A stretch of 64,000 nt of DNA from Artemisia argyi (lineage: Eukaryota; Streptophyta; Magnoliopsida; Asterales; Asteraceae): positions 372,001 to 436,000 of the forward strand of contig JARVZY010002393.1 of the NCBI GenBank assembly GCA_030686995.1. The letters are read 5' to 3'. Each line of letters starts with the position of its first letter. Position 1 is the stretch's first letter. Below are positions 48,601 to 59,684 of the stretch, in pieces. The notes beneath the pieces are model-generated. The model worked only from the letters and a program-made list of their open reading frames with translations, made no database searches and was not told the origin of the DNA. The position numbers and the translations under genes are program-made.

Positions 48601-48674
48601 GCTCATGCGAGAGTAGTACAGGCTTGGGTGACCTGCCGGGAATAGTAATTAATCTGAAAATGCGAATTGTTACA
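45617..48674 (-). repeat. 5' LTR (sense), 3058 bp
   Basis: High-coordinate LTR, the same length as its partner and almost identical. It is followed on minus by the primer-binding site. Confidence 0.93.
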
Positions 48675-49255
48675 CTTTGTCTTCTTCGATCTACACGGTG
48701 GGAGTGTTTTGGGTGTTTTTGGAATGATGAAAGAATAATTAATTTGTGGTTCGATTTGTGTTTCCTACCTTTGTCTTCTTCGAACATTCATTCTGATGAA
48801 AGCTGTACATGCAGAAAAAGAAGACAACCTCATGGTAGTTCGATTTGTGGTGGTGGTGTAGATGTAGGAGTGGCGGTGGTCGTGTTTTGGGTGGTCGGTG
48901 GCGGCAGACGAGAGAGATAAAGGAGAGGGATGAGAGGTGAGGTGGGTGAAGTATGATTTAGTTTGTAGGTGAATTAGTTAATAGTATTTGTTTGGAATAA
49001 ACAAATTTCTGATATTAAGTTGCTTCCAACTGAGGTCACAAAACACAAAAGGATTAGATTGTAATTTTACTATGGACAAGAAAATATACTTTTTCACTAA
49101 AAGACAAGTCGTCCCAGAAATGTGGGTCCAGTCGCCCAAAATTTTTTGAGATAGAGTCGCCCCCGGGGTATTTGAAGAAAACTAAAATTGCTGGGGTGAA
49201 TGGAGTACACATGGTTGTACTTCTGGGGTGATTAAAGAATTACCTTTTTTATTTA

Positions 49256-49925
49256 TTGATTTCCTGCTTCATTAAAATCAATAATATGAATTACTCCGTA
49301 AAACTTTTCATCTTCTACCACTTCACAAATTGCAAAAAACCCCATTTCAACCAAAGATTATACAAGCCAAATATATAAATCTAAAAATAAAAATCAAAGA
49401 TCGACCCACATGAAACTCAAAAAACGTGGTTTTCTCCAGTAACATGGATGTACCCATCTGACATGACAGTGGTGGTATTTCCAGCGACATGGAAGAAGAC
49501 AGTTGTAGTTTTCGGGTAGTGTTTTCAGGTCACATGGAGGTTAGCAGCAGAAAAACGTGGTCAACAGAGCATTGCTTTCCAGCCACATGGCAGAAGATGA
49601 TGGTAGTTTTCGGGTAGTGTTTTCAGGTCACATGGCAGAATACGATGGTGATTTCTTATGGTTTTTCGGGCACATGGTGGTTGATAGCACCAGTCATAGT
49701 GGTAGTCATAGTGGTGGCCGGATATTTAAATAGAAAAATATGAAAAGAATGTTGTGAAATGAAGAGTTGGAAGGAAAAAAAAAAAAGATAATAAAAGTGA
49801 AAGTAATTATTCTTTATTGTTAAAAGGTTATTTAGGTTTTCAATAAAACTTTTAGTCTTTTATTTTTCCAATGCATAAAAGTTGAGAATAAAGACATGTT
49901 TATGTTTTTAATGTGGTTGGCCAGA
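49256..49925. other. Non-coding spacer
   Basis: A degenerate tandem arrangement at about 49440-49740 repeats phrases such as TTTTCGGGTAGTGTTTTCAG and CACATGG(C/A). No gene was recognised. Confidence 0.45.
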
Positions 49926-49943
49926 TAAAACTTCGGTGCATAT

Positions 49944-50245
49944 TTTTTTTTTTTTGAACGGTTACTTTCTTTCAAGGGAAATTCATGTCCAATTTGAAAT
50001 TCGATGGGAGGAAAATCTTCAACTTAAGCCACCCGAAGGCACGACACTTAATTGAAGTAAACCTTACCTTCTCCAGATTCGAACCCTTGTGGGTTGAAAC
50101 CTTCATTGAAGGACTTTGAAATCGTACCGACAGAGCAGTGGTCCACAAGGGAGGACTTCCCGGTTTGGTCACCCAAACCGGTACTACTCTCTACTAGGCA
50201 CGCTTAACTGAATAAGACATGCCCAGTGGACCACAAGCCCATTGG
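49944..50245 (-). mobile_element. SINE, 302 bp, with 18-bp target duplication
   Basis: A perfect 18-bp duplication TAAAACTTCGGTGCATAT (49926-49943, 50246-50263) flanks an insert with a T run at its left end, that is a poly(A) tail on minus. On minus, GGTTCGAATC (rc of 50076-50085) matches a Pol III box B. The insert holds two related GTGG(T/A)CCACTG blocks, suggesting an internal duplication or composite head. It has no coding capacity. Confidence 0.88.
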
Positions 50246-50263
50246 TAAAACTTCGGTGCATAT

Positions 50264-50782
50264 AGTAGCACCCTTTTGGCATATTGAATTGATGATGATG
50301 GGACCCTGGAAAAAGATAGATTTGGCAATTAAATTTAGAGGGGATTTTGTAACTTGTGTCTTTAGGCACATGTTAAGAGGTGAGTCATTGTGTCATTTTT
50401 TAGAAATAGCGACGATTGAATTTTTATGCATGTTTAGATAAATTTAAGTTCTTTTAACACCTCTTAGACCTCTGTTACCATGACCCAAATTGAAAATTCA
50501 TTTTCATATTTTCTTGATAAAAACACTAAAATTTCATATATGCCCAAACATGTATAAAAATCATTGAATAATATACATTATTTATTTGTAAATTAAGTAA
50601 ATATTGCATTTTAAGGTTTATACCGGGTAAAAACCCATGATTATATTCATGTTAGTTATATTAATAATTTTTTATGTTTATGATATTTACCAGAATTACT
50701 CATGTTTTATATAAATATTAAGTTATTTAAAGAAACATTTGTCTTCATTAAACACTTTTAAGTTTGTGTTACCATGACACAA

Positions 50783-50827
<45 letters not shown>

Positions 50828-51161
50828 AGAAAAATTGATGTCGTATTAATAAATACTTTTATAAAAATGAACAGAATTTTACTTTTACTCATAACACCGG
50901 TTTCATAAAATATCGAGGTTCACAATTTTTAAAAAGAACACAAATGCATACCTTTGACTAAGAAAACACAAAAAAAGAGTAAAAACTCAATGTTACATTG
51001 GTAGTATTTGAGCTATAACGAAGTTACAACAACAAATGCGATATGGTAACACTGGCGTTATAGCCCTATAATTTTGACTATAACACATCCTACATTGTGG
51101 TAACAAAGTTGTGCTCTAACTAAATTACATAATAGGACATGTTGAGTAAACTTGGGTAAAG
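50264..51161. other. Non-coding spacer with poly(A)
   Basis: AT-rich, with an uninterrupted 40-nt A tract at 50786-50825. The phrase TGTTACCATGACNCAA occurs on both sides (50473, 50767). No gene was recognised. Confidence 0.5.
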
Positions 51162-51171
51162 GAGATACCCC

Positions 51172-52624
51172 GGGTTATTCGACACAAAAGTTACTAAAGT
51201 TTGCCAAAAAGTGCGATTTGGTTACTAAGTTTTTTTGGTTACAAAGAGGTAACTTAAGTAAACGAGTTTGTCATTTGGGTTACTCAAAGATTAAAAATGT
51301 TACACAAATGTTACTGCGAGGGTGAGCAACCGGCTGATTACCGGTTCCCCTTGTCCACGTCAGCACCAAAGTTTAAAATGTTACAAAGAAGTTACTATAG
51401 TTTACGGGTTTATTAAATAGGTTACTGAACCTTAACAAAAAGTTACTATGCATTTTATTTTTATTTTTATTTTATTTTATTTTTTTGTAATTTTTTATAT
51501 TATAATTTTTTTATTTTTTTATTTTTCTCCTTCGCATATCTTTGTATATTTTCGTACATTTCTATCCGTTTTTATACGTTTATGTATGTTTTTCTCTCTT
51601 GTCGTAATTTCTTTATATTGTTTTACGTTTATGTACGTGTTTCTCTCTTGTCGTACGTTTTTCTTCAGTTTCGTACATTTTTGTCTATTTTTGTACGTTT
51701 TCATCTATTTTTCGTATATTTTCATACGTTTTCATAGGTTTTTATAATTTTTTTTATTACATTTGAGTGCGCATTTATACGCTTGTGTACGTTTCATACG
51801 TCTTTTTGCGTGTTCATACTAGTTTTACGTTTTTCTACACCTTTGTATGTTTTATACGTTTGTATGTTTTATACTTGTTATGTTTTATGCGTATGTAAAA
51901 ATGTGTATAAAAACGTGTATAAAAAGTGTATAAAAATGTGTGAAAACGTGTAAAAACAAACAAAACGTATGAAAACAGAAAAAAAAACGTAAGAAAAAAA
52001 TGAAAAAAGATGTCTAAAAACGAAAAAAAGTAAGAAAAGCAGATAAAAACGTAAGAAAAACATATGAAAATGTAATAAACTGGGCGAAAAGTTATAAAAA
52101 CGGACAGAAAACATATAAAAGCGGAAAAAAACGTAAGAAAAATGGACAAAACGTAAGAAAAAAGGACAAAAACGTATGAAAACGGAAAAAATGTAAAAAA
52201 AACAGGCAAAACGTAAGAAAAACGGATGAAAGTATAAGAAAATGGGTGAAAACGTATAAAAACGAACGAAAACGTATAAAACGAAAAACCCGTAAAAAAG
52301 GGTAAAAAAAAGGTAAGAAAAACGGACAAAAATGTATGGAAAACCAAATTTTGAGTTAAGTATAAACGGTCGTTAGGGTAAAGGACTAACAGTGTAAATG
52401 TTTATTGCAAACGGCCGTTAGCTAACGGAAAAAACTAACGACAGTTAGTCTGAGGGACCATTTTTGAAATTAACGAAAAAAAACCTATAGTAGAAGGTTA
52501 AAACATATAGAGTGACTTATTTAACCGGTGACCAAACTTGAGTAACCTCTTTGTAACCAAAAAAACTTTAGTAACCAAATTGCAATTTTTGACAGACTTT
52601 AGTAACATTTTTGTCTAATAACCC
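51172..52624. mobile_element. Long-TIR element with snap-back repeat core (Mutator-like)
   Basis: Terminal inverted repeats of at least 100 bp share GGGTTATT, GTTACTAAAGT, TTTGGTTACTAA and TTTTTTTGGTTACAAAGAGG. A 10-bp direct repeat GAGATACCCC flanks it (51162-51171, 52625-52634). The left half of the core is T-rich with ACGTTT repeats and the right half A-rich with AAACGTA(A/T)GAAAA repeats, so the two halves can pair. There is no coding capacity. Confidence 0.85.
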
Positions 52625-52634
52625 GAGATACCCC

Positions 52635-53353
52635 TGGTAAACTTGCACGTACAAATATTAACCTTTTCCGATTTTGTTGTTTCTTAAGTAAACTAACAGT
52701 TCAAAATCAATTTTTTTAACCACAGTCATTTTTAACTAGAACAAGAAAAATATCTTTTTAATTACATAAACTTCAAAATCTAGTAACTACGTACAATTAA
52801 AGATTAGTTTATTGGTAACATTAGTCTCTAAAATTACTTGAATTCGAGAGAAAATATCCATCTATATGTTCCAAAACTAAGAAAATTACAAAACAATAAT
52901 TAACCATTTGACGGGCATAGACAAAGACGGCTCAGTGCCCCAGTTTGTGTTAACATGAGAGAGACATAATGCTATATATTTCGGTTTCAAATCTCAGTGT
53001 TATGCAATTTGACTACAAGTTCCTAATTTGGGAAACAAATTTTTATGGTAAAATATTACAAAGGAAAATAAATTAATTTGTCACCATGTATATACTTTAT
53101 ACATATTATTGCATCGAGCTGAGAATGAAAACTGAAACTCATGATTTACGAGTAGATTTTTTGGATCTTTATGGATATCTACATCTACATTGAAAAGTCA
53201 TCAAGAAATAATGGCTGGTAGGGAAAGAGAAAGATATAATAACAAATACTACATGATAACACTACAAATTTCGACATGTTTTATTCCATTGAGAGTTATT
53301 TTTTTAGTCCAGATAGCCAATCCCATTTTCTATCCACCGTTACATTTGGAGGA
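52635..53353. other. Non-coding spacer
   Basis: AT-rich, with no coding signal and no element ends recognised. Confidence 0.5.
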
Positions 53354-53361
53354 CTTTTACA

Positions 53362-53560
53362 CAGGGACGGAGCTTGAGCAATTTTATCGGAGGGACCGAA
53401 TTGTTGTCGTAATAATTTTGAGGGGGCCAAACCTATAATTATTTTATATTTATACTAATTTTTTTAAAAATTATAAACAAAACTACAAAAAATAAAGCTT
53501 AGAGGTCCTAGATTTGGGGGGGCCACAACCCCCTCTTGCCCCTAATAAGCTCCATCCATG
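53362..53560. mobile_element. hAT-type MITE, 199 bp
   Basis: The ends are CAGGGACGGAGCTT and, reverse-complemented, CATGGATGGAGCTT. A perfect 8-bp duplication CTTTTACA flanks it (53354-53361, 53561-53568), the hAT signature. Confidence 0.85.
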
Positions 53561-53568
53561 CTTTTACA

Positions 53569-54374
53569 CGTGCAACAAGAATAATATCCAATTTCATCAA
53601 AGTAAACAAAGTATGTGATATCGACAATCACACAATTATTAGATGACAGAAGAGAGTTGCTTTTAGAAAAACCTTCTACAAAAATTCACCTCATCTATGG
53701 AGGACTTTTACATGTGTATAATTGAATCATTTTCATGTCAAAAATATGTTCAAGATAGGTGTTAAGAAGTTACAGACTAACTTTTTTTCTTTTAACTTAT
53801 TGAAATAAAAGATGCACACCACAAAAAACAAACTTATACTGTACTATATTAGTCATCTTGACAAAATTTGCAACTTTGTGCACTTGTGGAGTTATGGCAA
53901 TATAATTGTCCTTATCTAGTTTCAACCTGTTATCACAATAATTCAAGCACTAAAATCGAGCAACCAATAGTAGGAAAATAAAGAGAGATGATTGATCAAG
54001 CAACAATTGGAATGTCTAGGCAATTTATTGCAATATAATCATACCAATATTTCCTAATATGGCAAAACGTTGCACTACAGGGAAAGAGTACGTGTAGAAA
54101 TTGTTAGACAAAAAGAAAAGGAGAAGGTACACATAGACGTTATGTGCATCTTTGTGACTTCAATAATTGTACTTTGGTTGTTTAAAGATATTACTGTAAT
54201 GGTCTTGTAAACCAGATACGTGCAATATGATGCTGGGATACTCCGTAGTATTGTACTTCTATTACTCTAGTTACTATAGAACCATATTGCATGTATATGG
54301 TTTGAAAATGGGTTTGAATTACTATAGAACCATCTACTTTACTATTACTCTACTTTACTAGTATTGTACTTGAA

Positions 54375-54415
<41 letters not shown>

Positions 54416-54461
54416 ATTACTCAAATTCTAAACCTTACTCCAAGCTTGTTTCGGTCATCAT

Positions 54462-54495
<34 letters not shown>

Positions 54496-55464
54496 GCATC
54501 CCACCATCGATACGAACTCATGTCTTCTTCAGTCAACTCCGCATCAAGGAATAAAGTCCATACTAAATAGTTACTAGTAATGGAGGAACTAGTAAACAAC
54601 TTTCTTCCATGTTTTTAGTTTAGCATTTTTCATGCATGTATTTCAATTCCTAGATTAGAGGATTAGTGGGTCATGTACAACACTACAAGTAGTTACGGTT
54701 ATTTGATGATTCCATCATTTAGTACTATTTATATGTAAGCTTTGCATTAGTAACAAGCATGAATGAAGAAGAATATAAAAGTCTAGTTCCTCTTTAGTTT
54801 TTGGATTCTTGCCCCCTTAAAGGGACTTACCAAATCTATTCTATTACCTGCTTCTTGGGGAGATTGATCATTTCAAATCGGTCTTTATCACTGGTGCTTT
54901 CGTCGACTTACTTGATGCCTACAAAATGTTACCCACGACATATAGAAGAAAAGAGGGTTGCCATAGCCGATCAATTCGTTAAGTGGCTTGATATCGTGTC
55001 CTAATCAAATGCTCGACTCGAAACCATATTACAATAACTCAAATTCCAAACCACCATCACTAAAAAGGAGTCCAACAATCACACCACCAACAACACGCCA
55101 CCCCTATCACCCACGACACACGAATCCGGCCACTGAAACTTACACTTTCTGTCTTTGGTGGTTCCAACCCTCTTATATATGAGACACATTAAATGATCAG
55201 TCCATCACACAAGGCTACCCATTACTTCCGGTACCTACTAATTCAAACCCATTTTCACCTACAAATCAACCCTTGCTTCTGGTTTCTCCTTGTCCACGTC
55301 AAACACTACCAATCAAGTACTTAAACGTGACAATATACGAATGGTCTAAAGGTTGTTTTGATTTTCGGACAAGTATCGCCTCCTTCACCAATGTAACACG
55401 CCTACATTCCTTTATGAGATAATTCCCAAAAAGGGAAAAAAAATTACACTTTTTCAAAATGTGG
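53569..55464. other. Non-coding spacer with two poly(T) tracts
   Basis: T tracts of 29 nt (54383-54411) and 31 nt (54464-54494) may be A tails of minus-strand retroposons or simple repeats. No gene was recognised, and no duplications could be paired around the tracts. Confidence 0.45.
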
Positions 55465-55736
55465 TACAAAAATAATGGCCTTTCCCAAAACGGTCATGTG
55501 CGAATGTGCGATTCCACTATTTTGTTGACACGTGTCCCAGACAAATAGTACAATACCAATCATTTGTAAGTACGATCACTATCAATTGTCCCCCACTTGC
55601 TTTTTGACTTTTATAAACAAATGTATGAATGAGGGATGTGCGACTTAGCCAATACCCCATGTGCTACTTTATTGGGAAAGAACAAATATCTAGAATAAAA
55701 TCTTGTACTTGATTTTAACCCCTTCCCTCCTTCCTC

Positions 55737-55737
55737 C

Positions 55738-55785
<48 letters not shown>
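55737..55785. repeat. (CT)n microsatellite
   Basis: Nearly uninterrupted CT repeat inside the long-TIR element. Confidence 0.95.
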
Positions 55786-55787
<2 letters not shown>

Positions 55788-56236
55788 ACCATCCCCGCCA
55801 CCACATAAACCCACCACCACCACCAAACCCCTCCTCCGCCGGCGGCTGTAAAAAATCACCCGAGTTTTAACTACCTTCTCCTTCCCTTCTCTCTTTCCAC
55901 ACACCTGAACATCACCTTCATTTAGCCTTTGATCGATCATCTCATTTAACACACTTTTCCTAAACCAAAACCGAAACACTGTTTTCTCTTTTGCTTTATA
56001 CGACCAATCAATCAAAACAGAAAAAGTAGTTTTGTGCCATTGCTTTTGGTCAGACATACACTAAATCCCACGAAGGGTTTTTTTTGGCTTTTAGTCCTTT
56101 AGTCAATCGGTATTAAAGTAACCAAAGGTTTTTGTGTGATTTGGTTTTAGATCGATTGGCATAAAAGGTTTGTTTGTCACTGCTACTTGGTTGTTCATAA
56201 TAACAACAATTATAAGGGTTTCAAGATTACTTGGTG

Positions 56237-56395
56237 GTGATGGCGGATCTGTTGTGGTGATGGTGGTGTTGATCTGTGGTGGTGATGGCAGATCTGTGGT
56301 GGTGAGGTGGTGTTGATCAGGTGGTGATGGTGGTGTTAATTTATGGTGGTGATGGCAGATCTGTGGTGGTGACGGTGGTGTTGATTGATGTTGAT
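56237..56395 (+). repeat. G/T-rich minisatellite
   Basis: Imperfect tandem units, each containing GGTGATGG(C/T), AGATCTGTGGTGGTGA and GGTGGTGTTGAT(C/T). At least three copies. Confidence 0.8.
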
Positions 56396-56711
56396 GGTGA
56401 CTGGAAAAAAAAAAGATTTGATTTACGTTCGCACATTAGCCGGAAATCGCACAACCGTCGTTCGCACATCTGCATGGTCGGGGAGTGTACTGATGGTCGG
56501 GGATGTGGGCCAACAAATGATTGGTATTGTACTAATTGTCTGGACACGTGTCAATAAATTAGTGAAATTGCACGTTCGCACATGACCGTTTTAGGAAAGA
56601 CCATTATTTTTGTACCTGATGCTGTGTTATGTCACGTTGTAGTATAGAGGTGTTTATGCCTTATCCAGTTTTAAATTTATATTTTGCTGACTTATCCTAT
56701 AACACACATAC

Positions 56712-59679
56712 TGTAACACCCCCAAGATACCGCAGCGGAAGACTGTGTCACTGGGGTGCTACTTCATAATACAAAGTACAAGTTATAGAAAACGAACTCT
56801 AAATGAGACGTTTTGAAAAGTTACCATTCGATTAATGAATTCAAAGTTACAAACATGAGACTCCAAAGTATGATACATAAATGTATACAAAGTTTTGAAT
56901 GGTAAATGATAAAAGCGTAAGTCTTCAGAATATGCAGCTTGACTCTAAGTTCCATGCACTAGCTATCGCCTTACTAACCTGAGATAAACATGCTAAAGTG
57001 TCAACACAATGGTTGGCGAGTTCATAGAGTTTGTCTTAAAACAGTTGAAAAGCCTTAAAAGAATGTTCACACAGCAAAGGCATCGTGAATCCACTCAGTT
57101 ACAAGTCCCGCCATAAGAGACTTGTAACCTGTGTGTTCACAACCCACTGCTAACATATAGTATAATAAAGACATGTATAAGTTCATCAAGACAATTAAGC
57201 AATTAGTAGTGAGTCTCTACTTCATCTCCGAAGACCTCACTTTTATGATGTATCCAACATTCGCAAATGTTAGGATGTATCAAAGACAACTGGGAGCCAC
57301 TTCCCAAAGAAAACTGGGAGCCACTTCCCAAAGATAAAAGTTTACTGGGAGCCACTTCCCAAAGATAAGACAGTCATGTATGTATGAAATCAAGTATAAT
57401 GCAATCAAGTATAAGACAATCAAGTATGAAACAATCAAGTATAAATGTTTTGAGTATTTGTACAAGTAAGCAAGTAGTTGTGCATGTATCCCCCCCAAAG
57501 AGTTAAAACAAGTACGAAAAGAGTAGGGGCTATGACTCACCTTAAGCTTATGTAATGAGAAATGAAAGTGGTAGTCGAATCGCGAAAGTCTCTAAGAGCA
57601 GCCTATAATAGAACGTTGCGACTTAAGTTTGGAGTAACGTCTAAGAATACGAAGAATTGCCAATATATGTCTTGCATAATGTTCATGATGTAGTACTTAG
57701 TATATAGTGTAAGTCGTTGAATATAAGTGGTCTATGAAACATGTATAGGTTGTATATCTCTTACTACCGTTCGGGCCGACATAATTCAGAAGTCATGGAG
57801 TAAACGTTCGAGGAGCCAGGACACTTTAATTCGTAAATCCACAACTCACCTCGACGGCTTACTTAATGAACTCCTCACATGAGGCTCCCTACTATTGTAG
57901 TATTTGATAACATATATATAAGTTTTGATCTTTAAAAGTTATATGGTCTTTAGCCGTGGCTTTGCCTTGACCTTGGTCATTGTTACCATGGTCTTGAGAC
58001 TCAACCTTGGGTTTAGCCATGGTTGTGGTCTTGGCTTTAGGTCATTAGACCTCTTGGTCTTAGTTAAATCATAACTATAATATAGTGACTTTGGTCTAAA
58101 ATGGGCTGTTAAGAATTTGAAGAAAATTATCACTCAGAAAGCATTTTCAGGGCTCGAGCTTCTTTGTTCCTGAATGAAAACATCGTTCCGGACAACTTTC
58201 GTGTTTTAACTTTTTGATGAATCGGACCAGAAGAGTGACTTTCAAATTGGCAGAATGCAAAACAGTAGGGTATAGGCAGTTTCGGCGTTTTGGTGTCGCT
58301 AACTTCTTATGGCCGTATCTTTTGACTCGTGTACTCGTTTTGGGTGATTCAAATTGCTATGTTTTCCTTTTGAAGTCCTTTATAACAGTAAGTAAGTGTC
58401 AAGTATCATAGTTATACTATTTTGGTCGTGGTTCTCCATAAAAGTCACTAGTTTACTTGTTTACTTGTCATAAGTTAACATATGTATACCAATACTTGTT
58501 TTATCCATTTTTAAACATCATGAACACAATAACAAGAACATATATAGCATGAAAGGAACACAAAGAGCATGAAAATGATAATGAGCAAGAAAGTGTAATA
58601 GGATTTGCTTACAACTTGAGGCTTTCTAAAAGAAAGGAAGTCAAGTATAGAACTAGGACACTAAACCTAAGCTTGTAAACCCTTCACCACAACTCTTGTA
58701 ACCCTTGCTAGCCTTGATATAACCCTTGTGAAAACCATTTAACTTCAGCCCTAGTAACCTTGTGTAGCTCCTAATTCAACCATGGAATCACCAAACAAAC
58801 TTAAGAACTAGGTAGAGAATACTAAGACCTTGAACTTTGTAGTGTAACTTGTAGTTTGAAGATCAAATGATCATGGTGCTAGGTATTTATGTTGTGGCGT
58901 TTTTGGTGATGAAGAATGGAAGGGATTAGCTTGCTATTTATACTATGAATGAGGAGGTTAGGAAGGTGGCTAGGAAAGTGCTTAAACTTGGAGACAAAGT
59001 TGTAAATAAGTATTGATCTAATGGCTAAAGTCATGAGATGATGCCACAAGTGTGAATGCCCCCCCTAGTGGCGGTTCATGAACTTGGAGAACAAGGTGTG
59101 GACTTTTGATGATATTATCCTAAGTATGTAGCTAGTTTTGACTCCGTAAGTTGCTAACCGTAAGTTTTTAAGTCACGAAACGTAAAACCGGGTATCCTAA
59201 AAATATGAAACTTATAAATATGCTAGAACTTATCAATATACTCCATAATAAAATATAAAATGAGTGGTAGGATCTATCGGGTGCTAAAACCCTGCTAAAA
59301 ACTGGAAACACGGGTCTAAAACGCGTAATTCGCGTAAAACGCTGAACTGAAAAACGTAAAATTCCAAAAGTTTTGGAATTGTCCTAAAATGAGAGAAAAT
59401 CATATTTCTATTATTTATAATGTTTTATGGACATATCGGGATGCTGGAATGACGTTTAAACCTAAAAGTAAATCTCGGACACGGCTTTGTGATTTTTGCA
59501 GAAATGATCCGACGAGCGTCAAACTCTCGGATTATCGTTAAAATAGTTTAACTTACGAGAATATGAAATAAAAATTTCTGAGATGAATAGTGAAAAATGA
59601 ATAGTAAAAAGTGAATAGTAAAAAGTGAATAGTGAAATTTTCGGGAATAAAAGTTAACCTGAATTTGCGAATTGTTACA
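56712..59679 (-). mobile_element. Solo LTR, diverged relative of the young element
   Basis: The 2968-bp LTR begins TGTAACACCCCCAAGATACC and ends GCGAATTGTTACA, colinear with the LTRs at 41884 and 45617 but with many differences, especially towards its right end. A perfect 5-bp duplication CATAC flanks it (56707-56711, 59680-59684), so it is a true solo LTR left by recombination between two LTRs. Confidence 0.9.
57287..57368. repeat. Three-copy palindromic minisatellite
   Basis: Three units of ACTGGGAGCCACTTCCCAAA, each with an internal inverted repeat GGGA..TCCC. The related young LTRs instead have two GGAGCCACCGG blocks at this position. Confidence 0.8.
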
Positions 59680-59684
59680 CATAC

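Larger units (their letters stand above)
41884..48674 (-). mobile_element. Young non-autonomous LTR retrotransposon, minus orientation
   Basis: Two direct 3058-bp LTRs (41884-44941, 45617-48674) begin TGTAACACCCCC and end GAATTGTTACA on plus. A perfect 5-bp duplication CTTTG flanks it (41879-41883, 48675-48679). By eye I find only two differences between the LTRs (42414/46147 and 42803/46536, both A/G). The interior is 675 bp, with a primer-binding-like site and polypurine tract but no reading frame, so the element must borrow all proteins. LTRs far longer than the interior are unusual. It is nested in a Mutator-like element. Confidence 0.93.
40908..49246. mobile_element. Mutator-like element, interrupted by a young LTR retrotransposon
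   Basis: Terminal inverted repeats of about 190 bp (40908-41098 and 49056-49246) share AATCACCCCAGAAGTACAACC, GGGCGACTCTATCTC and TTTTAGTGAAAAAGTATA blocks. A perfect 9-bp duplication TTTTATTTA flanks it (40899-40907, 49247-49255). Removing the nested retrotransposon leaves an element of about 1.5 kb without transposase. Its interior has GC-rich blocks (41160-41235, 48840-48910) unlike the flanks, possibly captured leader or exon sequence. Confidence 0.85.
55465..56618. mobile_element. Long-TIR element, about 1.15 kb
   Basis: Inverted repeats of about 115 bp at both ends share GGTACAAAAATAATGG, AAAACGGTCATGTGCGAA, GACACGTGTC and GTACAATACCAATCATTTGT. No clear target duplication was found. 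The interior has a CT microsatellite, a GC-rich block with CCGCCGGCGG and a leader-like CT-rich region, then a GT-rich minisatellite, so it may hold captured genic sequence. No transposase is visible. Confidence 0.75.

Noticed and set aside
51448..52347. Phe-rich frames of 99 and 170 codons
   Set aside because: They translate the T-rich and A-rich short repeats of the snap-back element.
55611..56057. 148-codon minus frame with Arg-Glu repeats
   Set aside because: The core is the CT microsatellite and the ends lie in terminal inverted repeat and leader-like sequence; no domain is recognisable.
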